NCBI GenBank assembly: GCA_949450265.1
Contig: CASTMW010000020.1
Span: forward strand, 1 to 16,536
Direction of reading: 5' to 3'
Source of the DNA: an uncultured Eggerthellaceae bacterium
Lineage (GTDB): Bacteria; Actinomycetota; Coriobacteriia; Coriobacteriales; Eggerthellaceae
DNA length: 16,536 nt
The notes under the pieces are model-generated. The model was given only the letters and a program-made list of their open reading frames with translations. It was not told the DNA's origin and searched no databases. Positions 1 through 7,818 of this stretch are shown here, one piece after another (positions within the stretch are counted from its first letter, which is position 1; each line of letters opens with the position of its first letter). A program made the position numbers and the translations under genes.

Positions 1-1435
1 CGAAGCCGAGCGCGAGCAGGTGATCCGCACGGGCGTGGCCGCTGCCGAGAAGGCCACGGGCTGCACCGCGCAACTGCCGGACAAGACGCTCACCGAGGTC
101 ATCAACCTTTCCGAATATCCCACGGTGATGGTGGGTACCTTCGACGCCGAGTTTCTGGCGGTGCCCGAGGAGATCATCGTGGACGCCATGCTGATGCACC
201 AGCGCTATTTCCCGCTCTACGATGCCGAAGGGAAGCTGTCGAACAGCTTCATCATTGTGAGCAATGGGGACCCGGCGCATGAGGCCACCATCGTGGATGG
301 CAACGAGCGCGTGGTGGCAGCGCGCCTCTACGATGCGAAGTTCTTCTACGAAGAGGACCTCAAGCGGCCGCTCGAAGCGTATGTCGAGCGCTTGGACGAG
401 GTGGTATTCCAAGAGCAGTTGGGCACCATGCGCGCGAAGACCGAGCGCGTGTGCCAGCTGGCCGAGCGCATCGCGCTGGATGCGGCGCTGGACGCGGCGG
501 CGCAGGCCGATGTGGCCCGTGCGGCCTACCTTGCCAAGGCGGACCTGGTGACCAATGCGGTGGTGGAATTCACCAGCGTGCAGGGCATCATGGGGTCGTA
601 CTACGCTGATGCGGCAGGCGAGGGCGAACGCGTGGCGCGCGCTATCGCTGAGCATTACATGCCACGCTTCTCCGGCGATGACGTGCCTGCTGATGCGGTG
701 GGGCGCGTGGTGGCGCTGGCTGACAAGCTGGATACCGTGTGCGGTCTGTTCGCGGTCGACCAGGCACCTACCGGCTCGTCCGACCCGTTCGCGCTGCGCC
801 GCGCGGCACTTGGCATCATCGCCATCCTGCAAGCGGGCGTGCCCGTTTCGCTGGCGGACGCCATCTCGGACGCGCTGCGCATCTATCGCGAGGGCGGTCT
901 GGCATTCGACCAGGATGTCGTGGCTGCGGCGGTGCGCGAGTTCTTCCTCACGCGCACGCGCGTGCTGCTGAAGGATGCGGGCAACGCATCTGATGCCATC
1001 GACGCGGTAGTGGCTACCGGCGTGGTCGAGCCCGTGGTGGTCATCGACCGGGTGTACGCGCTGGAAGAGGCGCGGCAGAGCGCCCCGGAGGCCTTCGCCG
1101 ATCTGGCCACAGCGTATGCGCGCGCCAACAACCTCAGTGATGCAGCACTGGGCAGCGACTACGACGAGGCGCTGTTCTGCGATGCCGAGCACTCCTTGGC
1201 CGCAGCGGTGAAGACGGCGCGGACCGCTGTGGATGAAGCGCTCGACCATGGCGATTATCGTCAAGCGCTCGACCAGCTGGCCCGCCTGCGCGGACCGATC
1301 GACGAGTTCTTCGACAAGGTCATGGTGATGGACGAGGATCAAGCACTGCGTCAGAACCGCTTGCGCCTGCTGAACCGTTTCATTGACGTCTTCAAGAATG
1401 TGGCTGACTTCGCCTGTATGGCGAAGGCGAAGTAG
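1..1435 (+). CDS. glyS: Glycyl-tRNA synthetase beta subunit, C-terminal part (5' end outside window)
   Basis: GlyRS beta chain of the alpha2/beta2 enzyme, which charges tRNA-Gly in the cytoplasm; the beta chain mainly binds and positions the tRNA. The reading frame is open from base 2, so the gene begins before the window. About 477 residues are present, against roughly 690 in E. coli GlyS. Visible family blocks are GTFDAEFLAVPEE followed by MHQRYFPLYD (about bases 133-231), the HD-like segment ending VEFTSVQGIMGSYYA (about 560-606), SSDPFALRRAALGI (about 775-816) and the C-terminal DALR-type anticodon-binding region with DQALRQNRLRLLNRF (about 1337-1381). The stop TAG at 1433-1435 is immediately followed by the ATG of the next gene, implying coupled translation. 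The alpha subunit gene glyQ would be expected just upstream but is not in the window. A split GlyRS is atypical of most Actinobacteria. Identity is secure. Confidence 0.97.
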   Translation, partial: EAEREQVIRTGVAAAEKATGCTAQLPDKTLTEVINLSEYPTVMVGTFDAEFLAVPEEIIVDAMLMHQRYFPLYDAEGKLSNSFIIVSNGDPAHEATIVDGNERVVAARLYDAKFFYEEDLKRPLEAYVERLDEVVFQEQLGTMRAKTERVCQLAERIALDAALDAAAQADVARAAYLAKADLVTNAVVEFTSVQGIMGSYYADAAGEGERVARAIAEHYMPRFSGDDVPADAVGRVVALADKLDTVCGLFAVDQAPTGSSDPFALRRAALGIIAILQAGVPVSLADAISDALRIYREGGLAFDQDVVAAAVREFFLTRTRVLLKDAGNASDAIDAVVATGVVEPVVVIDRVYALEEARQSAPEAFADLATAYARANNLSDAALGSDYDEALFCDAEHSLAAAVKTARTAVDEALDHGDYRQALDQLARLRGPIDEFFDKVMVMDEDQALRQNRLRLLNRFIDVFKNVADFACMAKAK

Positions 1436-2347
1436 ATGGACGGGTTCCTCGGGGAAGGTGGGGTCAAGCCCGATTCCTTCCCAACCATCCATGTGATCTC
1501 CGACTCCATCGGCGAGACGGCGCGCTCGGTGGCGCAAGCCGCGGCCGCGCAGTTCGGCGTGACCAACCCCAAGATCGAAGTGCTGGGCAAGGTGAAGTCT
1601 TTCGAAGAGGTGCGTGATCACCTCGAAGAACATGCGCGCTACCATGTGGAGCAGCTCGGCGACGATAAGCTGCTCGTGTTCTACACGCTGGTGCATGGCG
1701 AGACGCGCGATCGGGTGTCCGCATTCATCCGTCAGAGCAAGAACATCTATGGGGTGGACCTGCTGACCCCCTCGGTCGATGCCATCGCTGCGGTGAGCGG
1801 GCTGGTGCCCGATTGCACACCGGGCGCTCTGCGCGTGGCCGACATCAATTACTTCCATCGGGTCGAGGCGCTCGAGTTCACCATCGAGCATGACGATGGG
1901 CGCAACCCGCAAGACCTCACGCGGGCCGATATGGTGCTTTTGGGCGTATCGCGCGCCTCGAAGACCCCGCTGTCCATCTATCTGGCTCAGCATGGCTATC
2001 ATGTGGCGAACGTTCCGGTGGACCCTGCCACTGAGCCGCCCTCGCAGCTGTTCGACGTGAACCCGACGCGCCTGTTCGGTCTGATGACTAGCCCCGAAGT
2101 GCTCACCGATATCCGTGCGCGACGTCTGGGCAAGGCGCGCGGTGCGGCGGGTCGCTATGCCGACCCTGAGTTCATCTATGAGGACCTTGAGAGCGCGCGT
2201 GCGCTCATGCGGCGTTTGGGGTGCGTGGTGATACGCACCGACAAACGCGCCGTGGAGGAAACCGCTCAGGAGATTCTGAGCCACTACCTGCGCAACCATC
2301 CTGCTCCCACTGATATGATTGTCCAAGCGCACGAGGGGTCGGCCTGA
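1436..2347 (+). CDS. Pyruvate, phosphate dikinase regulatory protein (bifunctional Ser/Thr kinase and Pi-dependent phosphotransferase, DUF299/PSRP family)
   Basis: Proteins of this family inactivate PPDK (or PEP synthase) by ADP-dependent phosphorylation of a Thr beside the catalytic His, and reactivate it by Pi-dependent dephosphorylation giving PPi. The 303-residue product is slightly longer than the usual 270-280. It shows the N-terminal block HVISDSIGETARSV (19-32), YFHRVEALEF (139-148), the P-loop-like GVSRASKTPLSIYLA (170-184), ANVPVDP (191-197) and a C-terminal LGCVVIRTDKRAVEETA (261-277). The start at 1436 is chosen because the conserved core begins by residue 19 and no later in-frame start would keep it. 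The Shine-Dalgarno is weak, and the ATG directly abuts the glyS stop, so reinitiation is likely. The target ppdK follows 49 nt downstream. Specificity for PPDK rather than PEP synthase is inferred from that neighbour. Confidence 0.95.
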   Translation: MDGFLGEGGVKPDSFPTIHVISDSIGETARSVAQAAAAQFGVTNPKIEVLGKVKSFEEVRDHLEEHARYHVEQLGDDKLLVFYTLVHGETRDRVSAFIRQSKNIYGVDLLTPSVDAIAAVSGLVPDCTPGALRVADINYFHRVEALEFTIEHDDGRNPQDLTRADMVLLGVSRASKTPLSIYLAQHGYHVANVPVDPATEPPSQLFDVNPTRLFGLMTSPEVLTDIRARRLGKARGAAGRYADPEFIYEDLESARALMRRLGCVVIRTDKRAVEETAQEILSHYLRNHPAPTDMIVQAHEGSA

Positions 2348-2383
2348 AAGGTCGCAACGGCGCAGATGGCAAGAGCTATCACG

Positions 2384-2390
2384 TAAGGAG
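2384..2390 (+). promoter_or_regulatory. Ribosome binding site deciding the ppdK start
   Basis: TAAGGAG ends 6 nt before the GTG at 2397. It fixes the ppdK start there rather than at the upstream in-frame ATG at 2319, which lies inside the regulator gene and would add 26 arginine-rich residues foreign to the family. Confidence 0.85.
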
Positions 2391-2396
2391 AACAAG

Positions 2397-5117
2397 GTGG
2401 CAGATTCTGTGAAGCGCGTCTATGCGTTCGGCAACGACGCGAACGGCAACAACGTTACCGAGGGCAACACCGACATGAAAGCGGTCCTGGGGGGCAAGGG
2501 CGCGAACCTGGCCGAGATGGCCAATATCGGGCTTCCTGTACCTCCCGGCTTCACTATCACCTGCCAAACTTGTATGGAATATGCCGATGCGGGCAACGTA
2601 TGGCCCGAAGGCGCGCTGGACACCATCGCCGAGTACCGCGCCGATCTGGAAGAGCGCATGGGCAAGCGGATCGGCGATGCCACCGATCCGCTGCTGGTGT
2701 CGGTGCGCTCGGGCGCGCCCATGAGCATGCCGGGCATGATGGATACGGTGCTGAACCTGGGCCTCAACGACGAATCCATCAAGGGGCTCATCGCGCAGAC
2801 CGAGAATCCGCGCTTCGCGTGGGATTCCTATCGTCGCTTTATCCAGATGTTCAGCAACGTGGTCATGGGCCTGGATGGCGACCTGTTCGAGAACGCCATC
2901 ATCGCCATGAAGAACGATCGCGGCGTTGCCAGCGACACCGACCTGACCGCCGAGGACCTGCAAGAGCTGGTGGATGTGTTCAAGGGCATCTTCAGCGAGA
3001 ATGTCTCGGCCGACGAATACCCGGCGCTCGTGGTGGATGGCACGGTGCAGTTCCCGCAGGATCCCATGATGCAGCTGCAGCTGGCCATCGAAGCGGTCTT
3101 CGGCAGCTGGAACAACCCGCGTGCGGTCCTCTACCGCAAGAAGAACAAGATCGCCGATGATCTGGGCACCGCGGTGAACGTGCAGTCCATCGTGTTTGGC
3201 AACAAGGGCAACACGAGCGCCACCGGCGTGGCCTTCACGCGCAATCCCGCCAACGGCGAGAAGGAGTTCTACGGTGACTACCTGGTGAACGCCCAGGGTG
3301 AGGACGTGGTGGCGGGCATCCGCAACACCAGCCCCATCGCCGAGTTGAAGAACGTTGAGGGTCTAGAAGATGCTGGCAAGCAACTCGAGGATATCTTCGT
3401 CATCCTTGAGAACCACTTCCGTGACATGTGCGATATCGAGTTCACCATCGAGCAGGGCAAGCTTTGGATGCTACAGACGCGCGCGGGCAAGCGCACGGCT
3501 GCAGCAGCGCTGCATATCGCTATCCAGATGGTGGAAGAGGGCCTCATCGACAAGCGCGAAGCGGTCATGCGCGTGGAGCCCGAGCAGCTCGATCAGCTGT
3601 TGCATCCGCAGTTCGACAAGGATGCCACCTACGATGTGGTGGCGCGGGGTCTGAATGCCAGCCCGGGCGCTGCGGTGGGCGAGGCCATGTTTAGCGCGAC
3701 CGATGTGGTGGCAGCCACTGAGGCGGGTCGCAAGTGCGTGTTGGTGCGCTGGGAGACCAACCCGGATGACCTTGCGGGCATGATTGCCGCCGAGGGCATC
3801 CTGACCTCGCACGGCGGCAAGACCTCCCATGCGGCGGTCATCGCGCGCGGCATGGGCGTGCCGTGCGTGTGCGGCGTCGAGGCACTGAAGATCGACGCGG
3901 AGAAGAAGGAAGCGCAGATCGCGGGCACCGACCTAGTCATCCGCGAGGGCGACCTCATCTCCATCGACGGCACGACCGGCATCGTGGTCCTGGGCGCGGT
4001 GGACCTGGTGAAGCCCGAGCTGACCGGAGATCTGGACACCATCCTGGAATGGGCCGATGAGTTCCGCCGGTTGGGCGTGCGTGCCAATGCAGACAATCCC
4101 GACGACGCGAAGCTCTCGCGTGAATTCGGTGCGCAGGGCATCGGCTTGTGCCGCACCGAGCATATGTTCTTGGGCGATCGCAAGCAGATCATCCAGACCT
4201 ATATCCTGAACGACGACGAGCTGAACCGCGATCGCGCGGCCGAGCAGCTCTACGAGGCACAGGTGGGCGATTTCTACGAGATGCTCAAGGCGATGGATGG
4301 CCTGCCCATGATCATCCGTCTGCTGGACCCGCCGCTGCACGAGTTCCTGGACAATCCGCGTGAGCTGGAAGTAGAGATCGCGCGCTTGGAAGCCACCGGC
4401 ACTGCTGCGTCCGATCTGGCCGAGAAGCGTGAGCTGCTGGAGAAGATCGACGGCCTCATCGAGCAGAACCCGATGCTGGGCATGCGCGGCGTGCGCCTGG
4501 GCATCATGTATCCGCAGCTGCCGCAGCTCCAGATTCGCGCCATCGCATCGGCTATGGCGAAGCTGAAGAAGGAAGGGCTCGACCCCAAGCCCGAGATCAT
4601 GATCCCGCTCGTGTCCACGGTCAACGAGTTGGCGTTCATGCGCGAAGCGGCCGAGGGCGCCATCGCCGAGGTGGCCGAGGATGAGGGCACGGCGCTGGAC
4701 ATTCCTATCGGCACCATGATCGAGCTGCCGCGTGCGGCGCTTACCGCTGACGAGATTGCCACGCAGGCCGACTTCTTCTCCTTCGGCACCAACGATCTGA
4801 CGCAGACCACGTTCGGCTTCAGCCGTGACGACGTGGAAGGCGAGTTCATCCCCACGTATCTCTCCGAGCGCTTGCTGCCGGTCAACCCGTTCGCCACGGT
4901 GGACGAGGGCGGTGTGGCGAAGCTGGTTGCTATGGGCGTTGAGCTGGGCCATGAGGGCAACCCCGACATCGTATGCGGTGTGTGCGGTGAGCATGGTGGC
5001 GATCCGGATTCCATCCATACCTTCAACCGCATCGGCCTGGACTATGTCAGCTGCTCGCCATATCGTGTGCCAGTGGCGCGCTTGGCTGCTGCGCAGGCCG
5101 CTATCCAGGAAGGCTAG
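2397..5117 (+). CDS. ppdK: Pyruvate, phosphate dikinase
   Basis: Catalyses reversible conversion of pyruvate, ATP and Pi to PEP, AMP and PPi in the cytosol, serving gluconeogenesis or PPi-linked glycolysis. The product of 906 residues from the GTG is in the family's normal range. The N-terminal ATP-grasp part shows LGGKGANLAEM (31-41) and RSGAPMSMPGMMDTVLNLG from Arg104. The central phosphohistidine domain has GGKTSHAAVIARGMG with catalytic His478 and the regulatory Thr476 two residues before it. The C-terminal TIM barrel has LCRTEHMF (Arg586), SFGTNDLTQTTFGFSRDD and the proton-donor Cys863 in GVCGEHGGDP. No key residue is missing. GTG start with a good Shine-Dalgarno. It lies 49 nt after its presumed regulator and 3 nt before mtnA, so the run probably forms one transcript; no promoter is evident in the short gap. 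Confidence 0.97.
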   Translation: MADSVKRVYAFGNDANGNNVTEGNTDMKAVLGGKGANLAEMANIGLPVPPGFTITCQTCMEYADAGNVWPEGALDTIAEYRADLEERMGKRIGDATDPLLVSVRSGAPMSMPGMMDTVLNLGLNDESIKGLIAQTENPRFAWDSYRRFIQMFSNVVMGLDGDLFENAIIAMKNDRGVASDTDLTAEDLQELVDVFKGIFSENVSADEYPALVVDGTVQFPQDPMMQLQLAIEAVFGSWNNPRAVLYRKKNKIADDLGTAVNVQSIVFGNKGNTSATGVAFTRNPANGEKEFYGDYLVNAQGEDVVAGIRNTSPIAELKNVEGLEDAGKQLEDIFVILENHFRDMCDIEFTIEQGKLWMLQTRAGKRTAAAALHIAIQMVEEGLIDKREAVMRVEPEQLDQLLHPQFDKDATYDVVARGLNASPGAAVGEAMFSATDVVAATEAGRKCVLVRWETNPDDLAGMIAAEGILTSHGGKTSHAAVIARGMGVPCVCGVEALKIDAEKKEAQIAGTDLVIREGDLISIDGTTGIVVLGAVDLVKPELTGDLDTILEWADEFRRLGVRANADNPDDAKLSREFGAQGIGLCRTEHMFLGDRKQIIQTYILNDDELNRDRAAEQLYEAQVGDFYEMLKAMDGLPMIIRLLDPPLHEFLDNPRELEVEIARLEATGTAASDLAEKRELLEKIDGLIEQNPMLGMRGVRLGIMYPQLPQLQIRAIASAMAKLKKEGLDPKPEIMIPLVSTVNELAFMREAAEGAIAEVAEDEGTALDIPIGTMIELPRAALTADEIATQADFFSFGTNDLTQTTFGFSRDDVEGEFIPTYLSERLLPVNPFATVDEGGVAKLVAMGVELGHEGNPDIVCGVCGEHGGDPDSIHTFNRIGLDYVSCSPYRVPVARLAAAQAAIQEG
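5107..5113 (+). promoter_or_regulatory. Ribosome binding site for mtnA within the end of ppdK
   Basis: AGGAAGG lies in the last codons of ppdK and ends 7 nt before the GTG at 5121. It supports that start and therefore the unusual N-terminal region of the MtnA product. Confidence 0.75.
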
Positions 5118-5120
5118 GCG

Positions 5121-6314
5121 GTGCAGCTGGAGGCGCTCCCACGCACCATCGCCCTTGTCAGGGCTGGTCAGTCCTTCGCAGATACACTTACCGAGGCAGC
5201 CGCTCATGCGGTTGCCTCGTTCGTATCTCAGGCGTATGTGCCGGATGGTGTGCCCATTGCGGTGATGCTGGATCAAACGAGGCTTCCCGAAGCGGAGGAA
5301 TATCTGTGCACGGCCGACTGGCGCGAGGTGATCGTGGCCATCGAGCAGCTGGTGGTGCGTGGTGCCCCGGCCATCGGCATCGCTGGTGCGGCAGCCGTGG
5401 CGTTGCGTGCTTCTGAGTTCTGCTACGCGAACGAGGATGATCATCGCACCGATGCGCATGATTTCGATCGCGTCCATGTGGTGGACGAGGCATCATTCGA
5501 CCCGCAGCTATGCCGGATCGGCCTTGAGTTCGCGGCGAAGATGATCGCTGATGCGCGGCCCACGGCGGTGAACCTTGCTGTCGAGACGGATCGTGCGTTG
5601 GCGGTGGCGATAGGAGCGCTCGATGGTGGCGCGGGTCCGCTGCAAGTGCGCGACCTTCTGATCGCGCATGTTCAGCAGCTCATCTGTCAGGACGAGCAGC
5701 GCTGCCGTGCGATCGGGGCCCATGGCGCAGCGCTGTTGGATGCGGGCAGCTCCATCCTCACGCATTGCAATGCGGGCAGCCTTGCCACGGCCTTCTACGG
5801 CACGGCGCTCGGTGTGATCTATGCAGCCGCCGAGCAGGGGAAGGTAGAGCGCGTCTATGCGGATGAGACGCGCCCGGTCGGGCAAGGTTCGCGGCTGACC
5901 GTCTGGGAACTGGCGCGCGCGGGCGTGCCGGTAACGCTGATCTGCGACGATATGGCGGCCACCGTGATGGCACAGGGCAAGGTGGATGCGGTGGTGGTCG
6001 GCGCCGACCGGATCGCTGCCAATGGCGATGTTGCGAACAAGATAGGAACGCTGGGCGTGGCGGTGCTGGCTGCGCACTATGGCATCCCGTTCTATGTGGC
6101 CGCGCCTGTTTCCACCATCGACGCTGCAACGCCATGCGAGGCGGATATCCCTATCGAGCACCGCAGCCCCGATGAGGTGCTGCCGGTGCCCATCGAAGGG
6201 GTGGATGTGTTGAACCCGGCCTTCGATGTGACGCCAGCGGCGCTGATTACAGCGATCATTACCGAGAGCGGCGTATACGCACCTTCGGACATCATGGGTG
6301 CGGTGGTGCGCTGA
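5121..6314 (+). CDS. mtnA: S-methyl-5-thioribose-1-phosphate isomerase (eIF2B-like family)
   Basis: Isomerises methylthioribose-1-phosphate to methylthioribulose-1-phosphate in methionine salvage (or the related DHAP shunt). Diagnostic blocks are DQTRLP (51-56), RGAPAIG (80-86), THCNAGSLATAFYG with catalytic Cys216, YADETRP, GADRIAANGDVANKIGT with catalytic Asp296, and NPAFDVTPAALITAIITE near the end. At 397 residues it is about 45 longer than the roughly 350-residue family norm. The excess falls in an extra stretch of about 30 residues (about 11-45) between LPRTI and the DQTRLP block, and in a charged segment (about 100-131) containing NEDDHRTDAHDFDR. The GTG start has a good Shine-Dalgarno. 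The gene overlaps azlC by one base. No other salvage gene (mtnB, C, D, K, N) is in the window. A paralogous sugar-phosphate isomerase is possible, but the active-site blocks are those of MtnA. Confidence 0.93.
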   Translation: MQLEALPRTIALVRAGQSFADTLTEAAAHAVASFVSQAYVPDGVPIAVMLDQTRLPEAEEYLCTADWREVIVAIEQLVVRGAPAIGIAGAAAVALRASEFCYANEDDHRTDAHDFDRVHVVDEASFDPQLCRIGLEFAAKMIADARPTAVNLAVETDRALAVAIGALDGGAGPLQVRDLLIAHVQQLICQDEQRCRAIGAHGAALLDAGSSILTHCNAGSLATAFYGTALGVIYAAAEQGKVERVYADETRPVGQGSRLTVWELARAGVPVTLICDDMAATVMAQGKVDAVVVGADRIAANGDVANKIGTLGVAVLAAHYGIPFYVAAPVSTIDAATPCEADIPIEHRSPDEVLPVPIEGVDVLNPAFDVTPAALITAIITESGVYAPSDIMGAVVR

Positions 6315-7021
6315 TGCCTTCGCGCGCGCATGTCGCACAGGCGTTCCGCGCAGCGGTGCCTGTCATGTTGGGCTATGTTGCCATTGGCATCCCGTGCGGC
6401 ATCCTCTGCGATTCCATCGGCTTGAACGCGCTGCAGGCATTGCTGATGTCGTGCGTGTTCTATTCGGGAGCCGGGCAGTTCATGATCCCCAATATGTATC
6501 TGGCCGGGGCGCCCGCTGCTTCCATCATCGCCAGTGTCTCATTTGTGAATGCGCGCCAGATGCTCTATTCGGCCTATTTTGCCCCGTACGCAGCGACCGC
6601 CTCCAAAAGGCTCGCGCTCTTCTTCGCCGCTACGGTGACCGACGAGAGCTATGGCGTGTCGGTCGCCAAGTTTGAAGAGGGCGACTGGTCCATCGACCGT
6701 GCGCTCATGGTGAACCTCTTCTCGCAATCGTCATGGGCCATCTCGAACGCGGTGGGCGTGCTGGTGGGAAGCGCCATCGGCATACCCCTCGATATCGCCG
6801 CTTTCGCTATGACGTCCATCTTCATCTGCCTGTTGGTCACTCAGAAGCTCACCTCAGCGAACATCGTGGCTGCGGTTGCGGCGATGCTCGGTGTGCTGCT
6901 GTGCAAGGCGGTAGGCCTGTCGGGCCCTGCCATCCTCATCGGTGCGGTGAGCGGTGTGGCGGTCGCGATGGCCTACGAGGCGATGCGCGCACGATGGGGA
7001 GGTAAACATGAGCTGGGCTGA
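6314..7021 (+). CDS. azlC: AzlC family branched-chain amino acid exporter, large subunit
   Basis: Inner-membrane protein that with AzlD exports branched-chain amino acids (and toxic analogues such as azaleucine), as known for AzlCD/YgaZH. The 235-residue product is largely hydrophobic with about seven likely membrane segments (near 12-32, 40-55, 65-80, 97-110, 138-158, 162-178 and 184-222). Family blocks are VFYSGAGQFM (48-57), SFVNARQMLYSAYFAP (76-91) and VTDESYGVS (108-116). The start ATG shares its A with the stop of mtnA (TGATG) and has only a weak Shine-Dalgarno, so translation is probably coupled to mtnA. The 3' end overlaps azlD by 14 nt, the usual azlCD arrangement. Substrate is inferred from family membership only. 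Confidence 0.93.
   Translation: MPSRAHVAQAFRAAVPVMLGYVAIGIPCGILCDSIGLNALQALLMSCVFYSGAGQFMIPNMYLAGAPAASIIASVSFVNARQMLYSAYFAPYAATASKRLALFFAATVTDESYGVSVAKFEEGDWSIDRALMVNLFSQSSWAISNAVGVLVGSAIGIPLDIAAFAMTSIFICLLVTQKLTSANIVAAVAAMLGVLLCKAVGLSGPAILIGAVSGVAVAMAYEAMRARWGGKHELG
6998..7002 (+). promoter_or_regulatory. Ribosome binding site for azlD inside azlC
   Basis: GGAGG sits 5 nt before the ATG at 7008. It selects this start over an earlier in-frame ATG at 6954, which would add a non-hydrophobic tail encoded within azlC. Confidence 0.85.
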
Positions 7022-7331
7022 GTTCTGGGTCATCCTGATCGGCTGCTCGATCACCATCCTTGCCTGCCGCGTGCTTCCTATGCTGCTGTTGAAGGGAAGG
7101 GAGCTGCCTGCGTGGGCTTCGCGCGCGCTGGGATTGATTCCGGCTGCTGCTTTCGCGGCGCTCGTTGCGAACGACCTGTTCGCGCCCGGGATGTTCGAGG
7201 CGGGCTTCTGGCCTGCCGCCATACCACTGTTGGTGGCGTGTATCGTGGTGCTAGTGGCACTTCGGACGCGATCGCTCCTGTGGAGCGCGGTGACCGGCGT
7301 TGCCGCCTATGCCCTTCTACTGCTCATTTGA
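7008..7331 (+). CDS. azlD: AzlD family branched-chain amino acid exporter, small subunit
   Basis: Small integral membrane partner of AzlC (YgaH-like), required with it for branched-chain amino acid export. The 107-residue product has four hydrophobic segments (about 5-23, 42-58, 66-85 and 89-107), as usual for the family, and the typical early CRVLPMLLLKGRELP stretch (20-34). It starts 14 nt before the azlC stop with a strong GGAGG, so the two are translationally overlapped. It is the last gene before a separate promoter for rplS. No intrinsic terminator is visible after it, so some transcription may run on into rplS. Confidence 0.92.
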   Translation: MSWAEFWVILIGCSITILACRVLPMLLLKGRELPAWASRALGLIPAAAFAALVANDLFAPGMFEAGFWPAAIPLLVACIVVLVALRTRSLLWSAVTGVAAYALLLLI

Positions 7332-7343
7332 GCAAAAAGATGC

Positions 7344-7372
7344 TTGCACAGGCACCGGGCCAACAGTATACT
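7344..7372 (+). promoter_or_regulatory. Sigma70-type promoter for rplS
   Basis: TTGCAC (7344-7349) and TATACT (7367-7372) are separated by exactly 17 bp, each one or two bases from consensus. The start of transcription would be near 7379, giving an untranslated leader of about 60 nt before rplS. Its place in the only gap between azlD and rplS fits an independent ribosomal-protein transcription unit. I did not recognise a known L19 leader structure in the 60 nt. Confidence 0.85.
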
Positions 7373-7438
7373 GATTAATCGCGCCTGCGCCCTGCGTTGG
7401 CGTTCTGTCATCCGAGATACGAACTAGGAATGTTGAAA

Positions 7439-7786
7439 ATGGACGTTATTCGTGCGATAGAGCAGCAGCAGATAAAGAACGACGTGCCGGACTTCAAGCC
7501 GGGCGACAACGTGAAGGTTCACTACCGCATCACCGAGGGCAACCGCGAGCGCATCCAGGTGTTCCAGGGGGATGTCATCCGCCGCCATGGTGAGAGCAGC
7601 CGTGAAACGTTCACAGTGCGCAAGATCAGCTTCTCCGTTGGCGTGGAGCGCACCTTCCCCGTGCATTCGCCGAAGATCGAGAAGATCGAAGTGGTGCGCA
7701 AGGGCAAGGTCCGTCGCGCGAAGCTGTACTATCTGCGCGACAAGGTGGGCAAGGCCGCCAAGATCAAAGAGAAGTCCTTCTCGTAA
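7439..7786 (+). CDS. rplS: Large ribosomal subunit protein bL19
   Basis: bL19 lies at the 30S/50S interface and helps form intersubunit bridges. The 115-residue product has family-typical length and sequence: MDVIRAIEQQQIKNDVPDF at the start, PGDNVKVHYRI, the RIQVFQGDVIRRHG block, TFTVRKISFSVGVERTFPVHSP and the basic RRAKLYYLRDK near the end. The ATG at 7439 is preferred because AGGA (7426-7429) is 9 nt upstream and the protein then begins at the usual residue. The in-frame ATG at 7430 is only about 2 nt from the AGGA. The gene is bounded by its own promoter and an intrinsic terminator, so it appears monocistronic, unlike the common rpsP-rimM-trmD-rplS operon. Confidence 0.97.
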   Translation: MDVIRAIEQQQIKNDVPDFKPGDNVKVHYRITEGNRERIQVFQGDVIRRHGESSRETFTVRKISFSVGVERTFPVHSPKIEKIEVVRKGKVRRAKLYYLRDKVGKAAKIKEKSFS

Positions 7787-7790
7787 CCGC

Positions 7791-7813
7791 AAGGCCCCGA
7801 ACGGGGCCTTTTT
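7791..7813 (+). terminator. Intrinsic terminator after rplS
   Basis: AAGGCCCC (7791-7798) pairs perfectly with GGGGCCTT (7803-7810) around a GAAC loop, and the T-run spans 7809-7813. It begins 5 nt after the rplS stop and ends 5 nt before the rnhB ATG. Confidence 0.93.
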
Positions 7814-7818
7814 CATTT

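Noticed and set aside
2319..2396. Longer N-terminus for PPDK from the ATG at 2319
   Set aside because: It would overlap the regulator gene, adds Arg-rich residues absent from the family, and lacks a Shine-Dalgarno. GTG at 2397 has TAAGGAG at ideal spacing.
3933..5477. 514-codon open frame on the - strand opposite ppdK and mtnA
   Set aside because: Its translation is His/Arg/Gln-rich with no family features. It is the mirror of strongly conserved genes with GC-rich third positions, so it is a codon-bias shadow.
7168..7182. CGAAC-N5-GTTCG, resembling an SOS box
   Set aside because: The spacer is 5 nt instead of 4, and the motif lies inside the azlD coding sequence, where it encodes ordinary residues.
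7332..7343. Terminator after azlD
   Set aside because: Only a weak 4-bp GCAA/TTGC pairing around an A-run is present, without a T-run on the + strand.
7397..7438. Longer bL19 start at 7397
   Set aside because: It would add 14 residues not found in bL19. The AGGA at 7426-7429 and the conserved start favour 7439.
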